Shown here: positions 28,791-37,856 of the stretch, in pieces
How positions within the stretch are numbered: the first letter of the stretch is position 1
Layout of the letters: the number at the start of each line of letters is the position of its first letter
Assembly: GCA_027492275.1 (NCBI GenBank)
Contig: JAPUFC010000091.1
Location: 78,356-142,355, forward strand
Length of the DNA stretch: 64,000 nucleotides
Origin: Mesorhizobium sp.
GTDB taxonomy: Bacteria > Pseudomonadota > Alphaproteobacteria > Rhizobiales > Rhizobiaceae
Direction of reading: 5' to 3'
Translations under genes and position numbers: made by a program
Notes under the pieces: model-generated
Told to the model about the DNA's origin: nothing
The model's input: only the letters and a program-made list of their open reading frames with translations
Databases searched by the model: none

Positions 28791-28830
28791 AAAAACAGCA
28801 CGGCCTCCGCGGGCGCGCGGAGGCCGTGCT
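28791..28830 (-). terminator. Rho-independent terminator after ldtR
   Basis: A perfect 15-bp stem (AGCACGGCCTCCGCG / CGCGGAGGCCGTGCT) with a four-base loop. On the minus strand it is followed by GTTTTTG. It separates ldtR from ldtP, so ldtP must have its own promoter within the next 220 bases. Confidence 0.9.
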
Positions 28831-28852
28831 GAGAGGAAAGCCTTGCCGGCGA

Positions 28853-29368
28853 CTACATGCGATAGGCGATGGTGTCGTTCCAGAAGCGGTCGAGGCGCTG
28901 CAGCGCGCGGTTCATCTGCTTGAACTCGTCGGCGTTGATGCCGCCCACCTGCTCGATCGTGCCGATATGGCGGTTGTAGAGCCCGGCCACCACCTCGGCG
29001 ACCTCCTGCCCTTTCGGCGTCAGGCTGACGCGGACCGACCGGCGGTCGATGCGCGAGCGCTGGTGGTTGATGAAGCCGAGGTCGACCAGCTTTTTCAGGT
29101 TGTAGGAGACGTTCGACCCCAGATAGTAGCCGCGCGAGCGCAGCTCCCCCGCCGTCAGTTCCGCATTGCCGATGTTGAACAGCAGCAGCGCCTGGATGGC
29201 GTTGATGTCGCTGCGGCCGTTGCGGTCGAACTCGTCCTTGATCACGTCCAGCAGGCGGCGATGCAGCCGCTCGACGAGCTGAAGTGATTCCATGTAGAGC
29301 GAGCGGATCGCCTCGGAGCGGTCTTCCGATACGACTGAAGTCTTCGTCGCCTGGCGCGAATTGATCAT
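28853..29368 (-). CDS. ldtR: MarR family regulator LdtR
   Basis: A 171-residue winged-helix protein. The DNA-binding region covers INAIQALLLFNIG, ELTAGELRSRGYYLGSNVSYN and LKKLVDLGFINHQRSRIDRRSVRVSLT. The GYYLGSNVSYNLKKL recognition helix is distinctive of the LdtR group, regulators of an L,D-transpeptidase and of osmotic and cell wall responses, studied in Liberibacter and S. meliloti. The start is the ATG after GAGAGG. An AT-rich 170-base region upstream probably contains its promoter. It is followed by its own terminator and then ldtP. Confidence 0.88.
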   Translation of the reverse strand: MINSRQATKTSVVSEDRSEAIRSLYMESLQLVERLHRRLLDVIKDEFDRNGRSDINAIQALLLFNIGNAELTAGELRSRGYYLGSNVSYNLKKLVDLGFINHQRSRIDRRSVRVSLTPKGQEVAEVVAGLYNRHIGTIEQVGGINADEFKQMNRALQRLDRFWNDTIAYRM

Positions 29369-29541
29369 TGGTCTCAAGCCTCTCGTTTGTCGCCTGGTGA
29401 TCTTTTTTTGTCATCACCTTGATCGCGACACTATCGAAGACCAATAAAATTCGACTTAAACGTCAGGCCTAACAAGGGGTTACTGGCGAGACTCCAATTC
29501 TCTTGATTAACGGATTCTCTTTCCGGTCGATAAAATTAACC

Positions 29542-29967
29542 CTATTCCTGGGCCGGCCTGGGCGGCCGCGAGCGGATGTGGATGACGACGCGGAAGAGGA
29601 TGAACAGCAGCGCCGCCATGCCGTGGCAGACGACCACCAGCGGGCGGCTGCCGAACAGGTCGGGGAAGCCGAGATACATCGTGGTCTCGACCGCCGCGCA
29701 GATGAACCAGATCACCGGGCCCCAGGAAGTCAGCATCCACAGGCCGATCGCGGCGAAGGGGAAGAACACGGACAGCACCGAGGCCGCGATCTGCCAATGC
29801 ACCGGCATCAGGTCGAAGCGCCACAGCGGACCGTCGTAGAAGCCGATCAGCCGCACCCAGTAGAGGATCCCGAACAGCATGCAGTAGCCCGCCGCCACGC
29901 GCTGGAAGACGACGAATACCCGCTCCACCCCGCTCGGCTTCAGCGAGGGTTGGGTGACTTCGATCAA
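29542..29967 (-). CDS. Small membrane protein (DUF6163-like)
   Basis: A 141-residue protein with four predicted transmembrane segments (FQRVAAGYCMLFGILYWVRL, IAASVLSVFFPFAAIGLWML, PVIWFICAAVETTMYLGF, VVCHGMAALLFILFRVVI) and a basic C terminus. Position and length match the uncharacterised DUF6163 proteins found beside ldtR in Rhizobiales. A TTG start overlapping the upstream TGA (TTGA) fits best; the open frame continues upstream only as a shadow. Function unknown; its linkage to ldtR/ldtP suggests an envelope role, an inference. Confidence 0.65.
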   Translation of the reverse strand: MIEVTQPSLKPSGVERVFVVFQRVAAGYCMLFGILYWVRLIGFYDGPLWRFDLMPVHWQIAASVLSVFFPFAAIGLWMLTSWGPVIWFICAAVETTMYLGFPDLFGSRPLVVVCHGMAALLFILFRVVIHIRSRPPRPAQE

Positions 29968-31016
29968 AACGTCAGGTCCCCGCCGGGCGGCAGCGCGAAA
30001 TAGGCTTCGACCTCGTCTTCCGTGACGTCCTCCAGCGCGGCCGGCGACCATTTCGGCGCGGAATCCCGGTCGACCAGCGCCGCGCGGATGCCTTCGTAGA
30101 AATCGTGCCCGCGAAGCATCCGGTTCAGGATGCGGAACTCCATGCGCATGCAGTCGTCCATCGACATGGTCGAGCCGCGCGTGATCGACCTGAACGTCAC
30201 CGCCAGGCTGGTCGGCGACTTGCCCGCCAGCATCGCCAGGATGCCCGCCGCCTGCTCGTCGCCGCCCACCGCCGCCGCGCGCAGATTGTCGACGATGGCC
30301 TTCACCGAGCGCTTAGAAAAATAGCCGGCGATGGCGCGCAGCGCGCTGCCGGCCGTCTCGCGCTTGGCCGGGGTGGACGCCGCCCGCAGCGCCAGGTCCG
30401 GGTCGCCTGTCTCGGACAGATGCTGGAACAGGCCGGGCAGCAGTTCCGACTTCACCGTATGGGTGGCGATGCCCGACCACAGCGCGTCGCCGAAACGGAT
30501 GCGGCTGCCGGTCAGGCCGAGATAGAGGCCGAAATTCTCGCCCAAATCGGGCAGCAGATGACTGCCGCCGACATCGGGGAAGAAGCCGATGCCCACCTCC
30601 GGCATGGCGAAAACCGCGTTCTCGGTCATGACGCGGTAGGAGCCGTGGCAGGCGATGCCGACGCCGCCGCCCATCACCAGCCCGTCCATCAGCGCCACAT
30701 AGGGCTTGGTGAAGCGGGCGATCTGGGCGTTCAGCCGGTACTCGTCGGCGAAGAAGTCGACCGCCAGCCCGCCGCGCTGCCTGGCCTCGTAGACATGCAA
30801 TATGTCGCCGCCGGCGCAGAAGGCGCGCCCTTCGGCGTGCAGCACCACCACGGCGATGTCGGAATCGCCCTCCCAGTCCACCAGCGCCCGCGACAGGGCC
30901 TTGACCATCGTGTGCGTCAGCGCGTTCAGCGACTTCGGCCTGGTCAGGGTCACGACGCCGGCCCGGCCCACGCGCTCGAAGCGGATTTCGTCACCGCCCC
31001 CGTAGTCAATGCTCAA
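29964..31016 (-). CDS. 3-hydroxyisobutyryl-CoA hydrolase (enoyl-CoA hydratase family)
   Basis: A 350-residue crotonase-fold enzyme. RAFCAGGDI and GLVMGGGVGIACHGSYRVM build the oxyanion hole; the following MPEVGIGFFPDVGGSHLLP is the HIBCH signature, with catalytic Glu and Asp. The C-terminal half (MSMDDCMRMEFRILNRML, FYEGIRAALVDRD, WSPAALEDV) also matches HIBCH and not short enoyl-CoA hydratases. It removes CoA from 3-hydroxyisobutyryl-CoA in valine degradation. The start is a TTG (LSIDYGG) after GGGAGAG. It is divergent from hemB. Confidence 0.9.
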   Translation of the reverse strand: MSIDYGGGDEIRFERVGRAGVVTLTRPKSLNALTHTMVKALSRALVDWEGDSDIAVVVLHAEGRAFCAGGDILHVYEARQRGGLAVDFFADEYRLNAQIARFTKPYVALMDGLVMGGGVGIACHGSYRVMTENAVFAMPEVGIGFFPDVGGSHLLPDLGENFGLYLGLTGSRIRFGDALWSGIATHTVKSELLPGLFQHLSETGDPDLALRAASTPAKRETAGSALRAIAGYFSKRSVKAIVDNLRAAAVGGDEQAAGILAMLAGKSPTSLAVTFRSITRGSTMSMDDCMRMEFRILNRMLRGHDFYEGIRAALVDRDSAPKWSPAALEDVTEDEVEAYFALPPGGDLTF

Positions 31017-31139
31017 AATTAGCTCTCCCGCCCTCGGGGATAGCAGTGCTAATGGACAGGCGGGCGGACAGTCAATACCGGTTTCCGGGCCAAGTTCGAG
31101 GCCGATCCCATGGCCGACGTTCGATTCGGAGCAGCTCTC

Positions 31140-32171
31140 ATGACCAGGATTTCCCCCCAAGGCGCGCGGCAGGGCCGCTCCGTCGACGAGATCACCGGCG
31201 GGCGACGGCTGCGCCGCATGCGCAAGGCCGACTGGTCGCGGCGGCTGGTGCAGGAGAACCGGCTGAGCGTCGACGACCTCATCTGGCCGATCTTCGTCAT
31301 CGACGGCGAGAACCGCCGCGAGGAGATCGCCGCCATGCCCGGCGTCTTCCGCCTGTCCGTCGACCTCGCCGTGCGGGAGGCCGAGCGCGCGGCGAAGCTC
31401 GGCATCCCCGCCATCGCCACCTTCCCGAACGTCGCCATGGGGCTCCGCGACGACACGGGATCGCATATCCTCGACCCCGGCAACGTCATCAACAGCGCCA
31501 CCCGCGCCATCAAGAAGGCGGTCCCGGAAATCGGCATCATCACCGACGTGGCGCTCGATCCCTTCACCAGCCACGGCCACGACGGCATTTTGCGCGACGG
31601 CATCATCGTCAACGACGAGACGGTGGCGCAGGTGGCGGCGGCGGCGGTCACGCAGGCGGAAGCCGGCGCCGACATCATTGCCCCGTCGGACATGATGGAC
31701 GGCCGCGTCGGCGCGATCCGCGACGCGCTGGACGCCGGCGGCTTCCAGGACGTGGCGATCATGTCCTACGCCACGAAATTCCAGTCGGCCTTCTACGGAC
31801 CCTATCGCGAGGCGGTCGGCACGGCGGGTCTGCTGAAGGGCGACAAGAAGACCTACTACATCGACCACGCCAATTCCGACGAGGCGGTGCGCGAGGCCGA
31901 GCAGGATCTGGCCGAAGGCGCCGATATGCTGATGGTCAAGCCCGGCCTGCCCTATCTCGACATTGTTCGCCGGCTGAAGGACGAGTTCGCCGTGCCGACC
32001 TTCGCCTACCAGGTTTCGGGCGAGTACGCCATGATCCGGGCCGCGGCGGCCAACGGCTGGATCGACGGCGAGCGCGCGATGCTGGAATCGCTGCTCGCCC
32101 TCAAGCGCGCCGGCTGCGACGGCATCCTGACCTATTTCGCGCCGACCGTCGCCGGGATGCTGAAAGGCTGA
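31140..32171 (+). CDS. hemB: Delta-aminolevulinic acid dehydratase (porphobilinogen synthase)
   Basis: A 343-residue TIM-barrel enzyme of tetrapyrrole synthesis. The two Schiff-base lysines are Lys213 (SYATKFQSAFYGPYREA) and Lys267 (MVKPGLPYLD). The metal-binding loop reads DVALDPFTSHGHDG (136-149): the cysteines of Zn-dependent enzymes are replaced by Ala, Asp and Asp, as in the Mg2+-dependent rhizobial type. I prefer the ATG preceded by GGAG (eight bases) because it matches the family length; an ATG ten codons earlier is the alternative. Confidence 0.95.
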   Translation: MTRISPQGARQGRSVDEITGGRRLRRMRKADWSRRLVQENRLSVDDLIWPIFVIDGENRREEIAAMPGVFRLSVDLAVREAERAAKLGIPAIATFPNVAMGLRDDTGSHILDPGNVINSATRAIKKAVPEIGIITDVALDPFTSHGHDGILRDGIIVNDETVAQVAAAAVTQAEAGADIIAPSDMMDGRVGAIRDALDAGGFQDVAIMSYATKFQSAFYGPYREAVGTAGLLKGDKKTYYIDHANSDEAVREAEQDLAEGADMLMVKPGLPYLDIVRRLKDEFAVPTFAYQVSGEYAMIRAAAANGWIDGERAMLESLLALKRAGCDGILTYFAPTVAGMLKG

Positions 32172-32252
32172 TCCGAAAAAAATCGCAACCTTTGTCGATC
32201 CGGCGTCTTCCCGTTCGTCCTGTGGACGTAACCCGTGAAGAAGGAGACGCCC

Positions 32253-32606
32253 ATGTCCTATGTCGACGGATTTCTGATCCCCGTGCCGAAGGCGAAGCTC
32301 GACGAGTACAGGCGGATGGCCAGGCAGGCCTCCGAGGTCTGGAAGGAGCATGGCTGCACGGCCTATGTCGAGTGCATCGGCGACGACGTGCCCTATGGCG
32401 AGCTGACGTCCTTCCCACGCGCGGTCCAGGCGAGGGACGACGAGGTGGTGATTTTCTCCTGGGCCATGTGGCCCTCGCGCGAGGCCCGCGACGCCGCCAA
32501 CGAGAAGATCATGAAGGACCCGCGTCTGGCCGAATCCATGAACAACGCGCCCTTCGACGGCAAGCGCATGATCTTCGGCGGCTTCGAGGCTTTCATCGAG
32601 GTCTGA
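32253..32606 (+). CDS. YbaA-like protein (DUF1428)
   Basis: A 117-residue protein of the dimeric alpha/beta-barrel fold group: MSYVDGFLIPVPKAKLDEYRRMA, CTAYVECIGDDVP, SFPRAVQARDDEVVIFSWAMWPS and KRMIFGGFEAFIEV are the DUF1428 blocks. It has no recognised catalytic residues and its biochemical role is unknown. The ATG follows GAAGGAGACGCCC, a strong ribosome binding site. It lies 81 bases after hemB and may be co-transcribed with it. Confidence 0.85.
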   Translation: MSYVDGFLIPVPKAKLDEYRRMARQASEVWKEHGCTAYVECIGDDVPYGELTSFPRAVQARDDEVVIFSWAMWPSREARDAANEKIMKDPRLAESMNNAPFDGKRMIFGGFEAFIEV

Positions 32607-32679
32607 GCCCGAACTTGAAGCGGGCCGGCGCACGCACCATGTTTGTCGCGAAGGCGGGAGATCGTTTCCGCCTTCGCGA
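32607..32679 (+). repeat. Two hairpins between the DUF1428 gene and the RDD gene
   Basis: A first hairpin GCCCG-AACTTGAAG-CGGGC starts right after the DUF1428 stop. A second, at 32646-32679, has a perfect 12-bp stem (TCGCGAAGGCGG / CCGCCTTCGCGA) with a ten-base loop and ends nine bases before the RDD start codon, adjoining its GAGG ribosome binding site. No U-run follows. It may be a leader element of the RDD gene or a factor-dependent terminator. Confidence 0.65.
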
Positions 32680-32688
32680 GAGGACGAC

Positions 32689-33159
32689 ATGACCAACCGC
32701 ATTCTCGACGGCGAGATCCTGGATACGAGGCTGGACGACGACCGCCTCTACGACGGCGTGCGCACGCGGCGCATCCTCGCCTTCGTTCTCGACTATCTCA
32801 TCGTCGGGCTGCTTCTCATTCCCTTCGCCATCCTCGTCCTGCTGCTCGGGCTGCTCACCTTCGGCCTCGGCTGGATGCTGTTCGCGGTCCTCGCGCCGCT
32901 GGTCGCGCTGACCTATGTCTGGAACACGCTGGGGGGCCGCAACCAGGCGACCGTCGGCATGCGCATCATGGGCATCCGCCTGGAGCGGCTGGACGGCCAG
33001 CCGGTCGACGGCATGCTGGCCGTGGTGCATTCGGTGCTGTTCTGGGCGGGCAACGCGGTGCTGACGCCGCTCGTCCTGCTGGTCACCCTGTTCTCCGACC
33101 GCAAGCGCACCCTGCACGACCTGCTGCTCGGCACGGTCGTCCTGCGCGCGGATCGCTGA
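32689..33159 (+). CDS. RDD family membrane protein
   Basis: A 156-residue protein with the RDD signature: VRTRRILAFVLDYLIV holds the Arg-Asp pair at the start of the first helix, and SDRKRTLHDLLLGTVV closes the domain. Three or four hydrophobic helices lie in between, with WNTLGGRNQATVGMRIMGIRL as the conserved central loop. RDD proteins are poorly defined; a few act as ion or Na+/H+ exchangers. It follows a stable hairpin and precedes bpt. Confidence 0.85.
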   Translation: MTNRILDGEILDTRLDDDRLYDGVRTRRILAFVLDYLIVGLLLIPFAILVLLLGLLTFGLGWMLFAVLAPLVALTYVWNTLGGRNQATVGMRIMGIRLERLDGQPVDGMLAVVHSVLFWAGNAVLTPLVLLVTLFSDRKRTLHDLLLGTVVLRADR

Positions 33160-33184
33160 CCGGCCGCACGCAAGGTCAGCGGCG

Positions 33185-33200
33185 TTGAAGGCCGCTTCAA
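33185..33200. repeat. Short inverted repeat upstream of bpt
   Basis: TTGAAG-GCCG-CTTCAA, with a third CTTCAA copy about 30 bases further on. It lies in the 104-base gap before bpt and could be a regulator site; the arms are short enough for chance. Confidence 0.3.
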
Positions 33201-33263
33201 AACTATCCTGTTGAATTTTTCGCGGCTCGCTTCAAGGTAAGGTGATTCGAGACGCCGACCGAC

Positions 33264-34031
33264 ATGACGCACCATCCGACCCAGTCGCCGCAATTCTTCC
33301 TGACCGCGCCGTCGCCCTGTCCCTATGTGGACGGCCAGTTCGAGCGCAAGGTGTTTACGCATCTGGTGGGCGACAAGGCGCCGCAGATGAACGACCTGCT
33401 GACGCAGGGCGGCTTCCGGCGCTCGCAGAACATCGCCTATCGCCCGGCCTGCGAGACCTGCCGCGCCTGCGTGTCGGTGCGCATCCTCGCCGGCGAGTTC
33501 GCCATGACGCGCAATCTGCGCCGTGTCGTGCAGCGCAACGCCGACCTCATCGGCGCGGCGCACGACGCCGAGCCCTCGACCGAGCAGTATTCGCTGTTCC
33601 GCACCTATCTCGATGCGCGCCACAGGCGCGGCGGCATGTCCGACATGACCGTTCTCGACTACGCCATGATGGTCGAGGACACGCATGTCGAGACCAAGGT
33701 CATCGAGTATCGCCGGCGCGGGCCCGACAGCTTCATCACCGGGCGCGGCCAGGGCGAGCTGATCGCGGTGGCCTTGACCGACACGATGGCCGACGGCCTG
33801 TCGATGGTCTATTCCTACTACAATCCCGAGATGGAGGACCGCTCGCTCGGCACCTTCATGATCCTCGACCACATCGCCCGCGCCCGCGCCGCCGGCCTGC
33901 CGCACGTCTATCTCGGCTACTGGGTCGCCGGCTCGCGCAAAATGAACTACAAGGTCCGCTTCCAGCCGCAGGAGCATCTGGGGCCGAGGGGATGGGAGCG
34001 CTTCATACCGCGCGCCGACTCCGGGTCCTGA
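33264..34031 (+). CDS. bpt: Aspartate/glutamate leucyl-tRNA-protein transferase (Bpt/Ate-like)
   Basis: A 255-residue N-degron enzyme. The N-terminal zinc/heme-type Cys motif is seen as [17 protein letters not shown] and [13 protein letters not shown], followed by the GNAT-like catalytic part ([47 protein letters not shown]). Proteins of this length and pattern transfer leucine to N-terminal Asp or Glu, marking proteins for ClpAP; eukaryotic relatives transfer arginine. It ends four bases before the convergent AI-2E family gene. Confidence 0.92.
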   Translation: MTHHPTQSPQFFLTAPSPCPYVDGQFERKVFTHLVGDKAPQMNDLLTQGGFRRSQNIAYRPACETCRACVSVRILAGEFAMTRNLRRVVQRNADLIGAAHDAEPSTEQYSLFRTYLDARHRRGGMSDMTVLDYAMMVEDTHVETKVIEYRRRGPDSFITGRGQGELIAVALTDTMADGLSMVYSYYNPEMEDRSLGTFMILDHIARARAAGLPHVYLGYWVAGSRKMNYKVRFQPQEHLGPRGWERFIPRADSGS

Positions 34032-34035
34032 TCCT

Positions 34036-35268
34036 TCAGACGGCTTTCTTCACGTCCCCGGCCCGGCCGACCTCCCCCTGCCTGCCCACCTCCATCGTCA
34101 CCGGCGCTCCGTTATCCGCCGCCAGCGGCACCGGCCCGGTCTGGGAAGCGGCCTCGCCGGCTTCGTGGATCCATTCGCGCCAGATGGCGACGAGCAGCGC
34201 CATCAGCACCGGGCCGATGAACAGCCCGAGCAGTCCCATCGTCTTGACGCCGCCGATCAGGCCGAAGAAGGTCGGCAGGAAAGGCAGCTTGATCGGCCCG
34301 CCGACCAGCTTCGGCCGCAGCGTCTTGTCGACGATGAACAGCTCCACCGAACCCCACAGGAACAGCAGCGATCCGGCCACAGGCGAGCCGCTGGCGAGGA
34401 GGTAGAGCGACACCAGCGTGAAGGACAGCGGCGCGCCGCCCGGAATGAGCGCCATCAGCCCGGTCAGCGCGCCCAGCGTCACCGGAGAGGGCACGCCCGC
34501 GACCCAGTAGGCCAGCCCGAGCACCACGCCCTCGCCGATGGCGATCAGGGTCATGCCGGTGACGGTCGAGCTGATCGTCGCCGGCACCACGCGCGAGATG
34601 CGCTCCCAGCGCAGCGGCAGGATGCGCTCGCCCAGCCGGTCGACCTGGCCCGCGAAGCTCTCGCCGTCCCGGTACAGGAAGAACAGCGCGATCAGCATGA
34701 ACAGCAGGCCGAGCACCACGTCGAACATGCGGCTTCCGATGGTGAGCAGCCCGCGATAGATGCTGCCGATATTGGCGCCGCTGACGATCTGGATCAGCTC
34801 GCCGACGCCGCCCGGATGGTCGAGATAGCGCGTCCAGTGCAGGTTAAGCCATTCGCCGATCCAGGGCAGCGTCGCGATCCAGCCGGGCGTCGGCGCGCCG
34901 GCGCGGTTCGCCTCGACCGCCCAGGCGATCCACAGCCGGATCTCGTGGATGGCGTAGGCGCCGGCCAGCGAGATCGGCACGATCAGGAAGGTCAGGATGA
35001 GCAGGATGGCGCAGGCCGCGCCGATGGTGCGGTTGCCGTCGACGAAGGCGAGCAGCCGGCGGTACAGCGGCCAGCTCGCGAAGGCGATGACCAGCGCCGC
35101 CAGCACCGGTACCAGGAAGCCGTGGAAGAAGTAGACGCCCGCCGCCAGCACGAACAGCAGCAGCCAGCGCGCGGCCGACAGTGGCGCGATCACGGCCGAG
35201 CGCGGCGCGGCCGGCACGCCCAGCATGCGCTGCTCCCGCTCGGTCTTGCGGACCTCCAGTTTCGTCAA
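34036..35268 (-). CDS. AI-2E family transporter (PerM/TqsA-like)
   Basis: A 410-residue membrane protein with about eight transmembrane segments, beginning with ARWLLLFVLAAGVYFFHGFLVPVLAALVIAF. A central region FLYRDGESFAGQVDRLGERILPL and the conserved ALIPGGAPLSFT near helix 6 define the family. Some members export autoinducer-2 or act as Na+/H+ antiporters; specificity cannot be read from sequence. The C-terminal 35 residues are polar. No neighbouring gene points to quorum sensing. Confidence 0.85.
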   Translation of the reverse strand: MTKLEVRKTEREQRMLGVPAAPRSAVIAPLSAARWLLLFVLAAGVYFFHGFLVPVLAALVIAFASWPLYRRLLAFVDGNRTIGAACAILLILTFLIVPISLAGAYAIHEIRLWIAWAVEANRAGAPTPGWIATLPWIGEWLNLHWTRYLDHPGGVGELIQIVSGANIGSIYRGLLTIGSRMFDVVLGLLFMLIALFFLYRDGESFAGQVDRLGERILPLRWERISRVVPATISSTVTGMTLIAIGEGVVLGLAYWVAGVPSPVTLGALTGLMALIPGGAPLSFTLVSLYLLASGSPVAGSLLFLWGSVELFIVDKTLRPKLVGGPIKLPFLPTFFGLIGGVKTMGLLGLFIGPVLMALLVAIWREWIHEAGEAASQTGPVPLAADNGAPVTMEVGRQGEVGRAGDVKKAV

Positions 35269-35351
35269 GAACTGCCTCTGCTCGCGCTTCCGGTGGCGGT
35301 ATGCCGTTCCCTTTGCGGCGCATCATAGCGCAGCAAAGATGAAGGGACGCC

Positions 35352-35371
35352 AAAAAAATCCGCCGGCGCGG
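35352..35371 (-). terminator. Weak intrinsic terminator after parC
   Basis: Minus strand CCGC-GCCG-GCGG followed by A and seven T residues, 40 bases after the parC stop. The stem is short but the U-run is good. Confidence 0.5.
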
Positions 35372-35410
35372 CTTCTCCAGCGGAAGGCAGCGAGGCGGTC
35401 GCGATCCGGC

Positions 35411-37663
35411 TCAGCCGAACTTGCCGGTGCGCGGAAAGCCCTTGGGCACCAGCCGGCCCGCCGATGCGCGGTTGCCGGTCCATTCGGCGAGGTCCTCGCG
35501 CGAACGGACGAAGACGCGGCCCGCCGCATCCTGCCAGGACAGGCCCTCGGCCATGGTGAAGGTCTTGAGGTCGAGCACGCCGCCGCTCTTGTAGCGTTGC
35601 AGGCGCACGCCCTTGCCGCGCCCCATCTCGGGAATCTCGACCAGCGGGAACACCAGCATCTTGCGGTTGTCGCCGACGATGGCGAGGTGGTCGCCGGACA
35701 GCGGCAGGCAGCGTTTCGCCTCGTCCGGCGCCTTGACGTTCATCACCTGCCTGCCCTTGCGGGTGTTGGCGACCACGTCGTCCTCGGGCGCCACGAAGCC
35801 GTAGCCCTCGTGGCTGGCCAGCAGCAGCCTGCGGCCCGGCTGGTGCACTAAGGCGGTGACGATGTCCTGGTCGTTCTCCATGTCGACGATGATGCGGATC
35901 GGCTCGCCATGGCCGCGCCCGCCCGGCAGCCGTTCCGCCCCGATCGTGTAGAACTTGCCGCCCGTGGTGAAGACGAGGATCTTGTCGGTCGTCTGCGCCG
36001 GAAAGGCGAGCTTGAGCCCGTCGCCCTCCTTGAACGTCAGGCCGGAAAGGTCGGCGAGATGGCCCTTCAGCGCCCTCAGCCATCCCTTCTCGGACACGAC
36101 GACCGTGATCGGTTCCTTCTCGATCATCGCCTGCGCGATGTCGGCCAGATTGTGCTCGGGCGCGTCGGCGAAGATCGTGCGGCGGCGGCCGAGCTCGGTG
36201 TCCGGCCCGTATTTCTTGCGGACCTCGCCGACCTCCCATTTGACGGTCGCCCACTGCTTGGCCTCGGAGGCCAGCAGGCCCTCGATGGTGGCCTTCTCCG
36301 CCGACAGCCCGTCGAACTCCTTGCGGATCTCGATCTCCTCCAGCTTGCGCAGCGCGCGCAGCCTGAGGTTGAGGATGGCTTCGGCCTGCACGTCGCTCAG
36401 CGACCAGCGCGCCATCATCACCTGCTTGGGTTCGTCCTCCTCGCGGATGATGCGGATGACCTCGTCGATGTTCAGATAGGCGATCAGATAGCCGCCGAGA
36501 ATCTCCAGCCGCCTCTCGATCTCCGCCAGCCTGTGCTTGGAGCGGCGCACCAGCACCTCGCGGCGATGGTCGAGCCATTCGGTAAGCGCGCTCTTCAGCG
36601 ACAGCACGTTCGGCACCTTGCCGCGCGACAGCACGTTCATGTTGAGCGGAAAGCGGCTTTCCAGCTCGGTGAGCTTGAACAGCGATTCCATCAGCAGGCC
36701 GGGGTCGACCGTGCGGCTCTTGGGCACCAGCACGATGCGGATGTCCTCCGCGCTCTCGTCGCGGATGTCCTCCAGCAGCGGCAGCTTGCGCGCCACCAGA
36801 AGCTCGGCGATCTTCTCGATCAGCCGCGCCTTCTGCACGCCGTAGGGGATCTCGGTGACGACGATGGTCCAGGTGCCCCTGCCCTGGTCCTCCTGGCTCC
36901 ACTTGGCCCGCACGCGAAAGCCGCCGCGCCCGGTCTCGTAGGCGTCGAGGATGGAGCGCCGGTCGTCGATGATGATGCCGCCGGTCGGGAAATCCGGCCC
37001 CTGCACGAACTCCATCAGCTTGGCCACCGTCGCGTCGCGATGCTCGATCAGGTGCAGCGCCGCGTCGCACAGCTCGGCCGCGTTGTGCGGCGGGATCGAG
37101 GTCGCCATGCCCACGGCGATGCCGGACGAGCCGTTGGCCAGGAGGTTCGGGAACGCGCCCGGCAGCACCGACGGCTCCTCGTCCTCCTCGTTGTAGGTCG
37201 GGCGGAAGTCGACCGCGTCCTCGGTGATGCCGGCCAGCAGGTCGGCCGCCACGTCCGTCATGCGCGCCTCGGTGTAGCGCATGGCGGCGGCGTTATCGCC
37301 GTCGATATTGCCGAAATTCCCCTGCCCGTCGACCAGCGGGTAGCGAACGGAAAAATCCTGCGCCAGCCGCACCAGCGCGTCGTAGATCGACTGGTCGCCA
37401 TGCGGATGGAACTTGCCCATCACCTCGCCGACGATGCGCGCGCATTTGGCGAAGGCCTGGTCCGGGTTGAGGCGCAGCAGCCGCATGGCATGCATGATGC
37501 GCCGGTGCACGGGCTTCAGCCCGTCACGCACGTCCGGCAGCGCGCGGTGCATGATCGTGGACAGCGCATAGGCCAGATAGCGCTCTTCCAGCGCCTTCTT
37601 CAGATCGACCGGTTCGACGTGGTCGTCGCCGCCGGAATCCGGCGGATTCAAGCTCTTGCCCAT
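35411..37663 (-). CDS. parC: DNA topoisomerase IV subunit A
   Basis: A 750-residue type IIA topoisomerase A subunit. The catalytic Tyr is at about residue 130 ([10 protein letters not shown]). The winged-helix region holds the quinolone-contact loop [12 protein letters not shown]: the position usually held by Ser in E. coli ParC (Ser80) is Gln91 here. [18 protein letters not shown] marks the tower start, and degenerate C-terminal beta-pinwheel blades (about 500-750) distinguish ParC from GyrA. It unlinks daughter chromosomes with ParE, which is not in the window. It is divergent from the secreted unknown gene. Confidence 0.94.
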   Translation of the reverse strand: MGKSLNPPDSGGDDHVEPVDLKKALEERYLAYALSTIMHRALPDVRDGLKPVHRRIMHAMRLLRLNPDQAFAKCARIVGEVMGKFHPHGDQSIYDALVRLAQDFSVRYPLVDGQGNFGNIDGDNAAAMRYTEARMTDVAADLLAGITEDAVDFRPTYNEEDEEPSVLPGAFPNLLANGSSGIAVGMATSIPPHNAAELCDAALHLIEHRDATVAKLMEFVQGPDFPTGGIIIDDRRSILDAYETGRGGFRVRAKWSQEDQGRGTWTIVVTEIPYGVQKARLIEKIAELLVARKLPLLEDIRDESAEDIRIVLVPKSRTVDPGLLMESLFKLTELESRFPLNMNVLSRGKVPNVLSLKSALTEWLDHRREVLVRRSKHRLAEIERRLEILGGYLIAYLNIDEVIRIIREEDEPKQVMMARWSLSDVQAEAILNLRLRALRKLEEIEIRKEFDGLSAEKATIEGLLASEAKQWATVKWEVGEVRKKYGPDTELGRRRTIFADAPEHNLADIAQAMIEKEPITVVVSEKGWLRALKGHLADLSGLTFKEGDGLKLAFPAQTTDKILVFTTGGKFYTIGAERLPGGRGHGEPIRIIVDMENDQDIVTALVHQPGRRLLLASHEGYGFVAPEDDVVANTRKGRQVMNVKAPDEAKRCLPLSGDHLAIVGDNRKMLVFPLVEIPEMGRGKGVRLQRYKSGGVLDLKTFTMAEGLSWQDAAGRVFVRSREDLAEWTGNRASAGRLVPKGFPRTGKFG

Positions 37664-37856
37664 GGGGTGGGGTTAACCGAGCCGGCCTGCCAAGGCAAGC
37701 ACCCGCTCTTCACCATCCCCGCGCACGCGGCGTGCGCCGGATTGCCTTTTCCCGCGAATTTGGGTCTATCTCCGCGCCAGCGCCTTTTTCCGGTCCAGTT
37801 CGTGAAACAACGGTGGCGGCGTGAGCGAATTCAACGGTCTCAGGGAAAGCACATTC

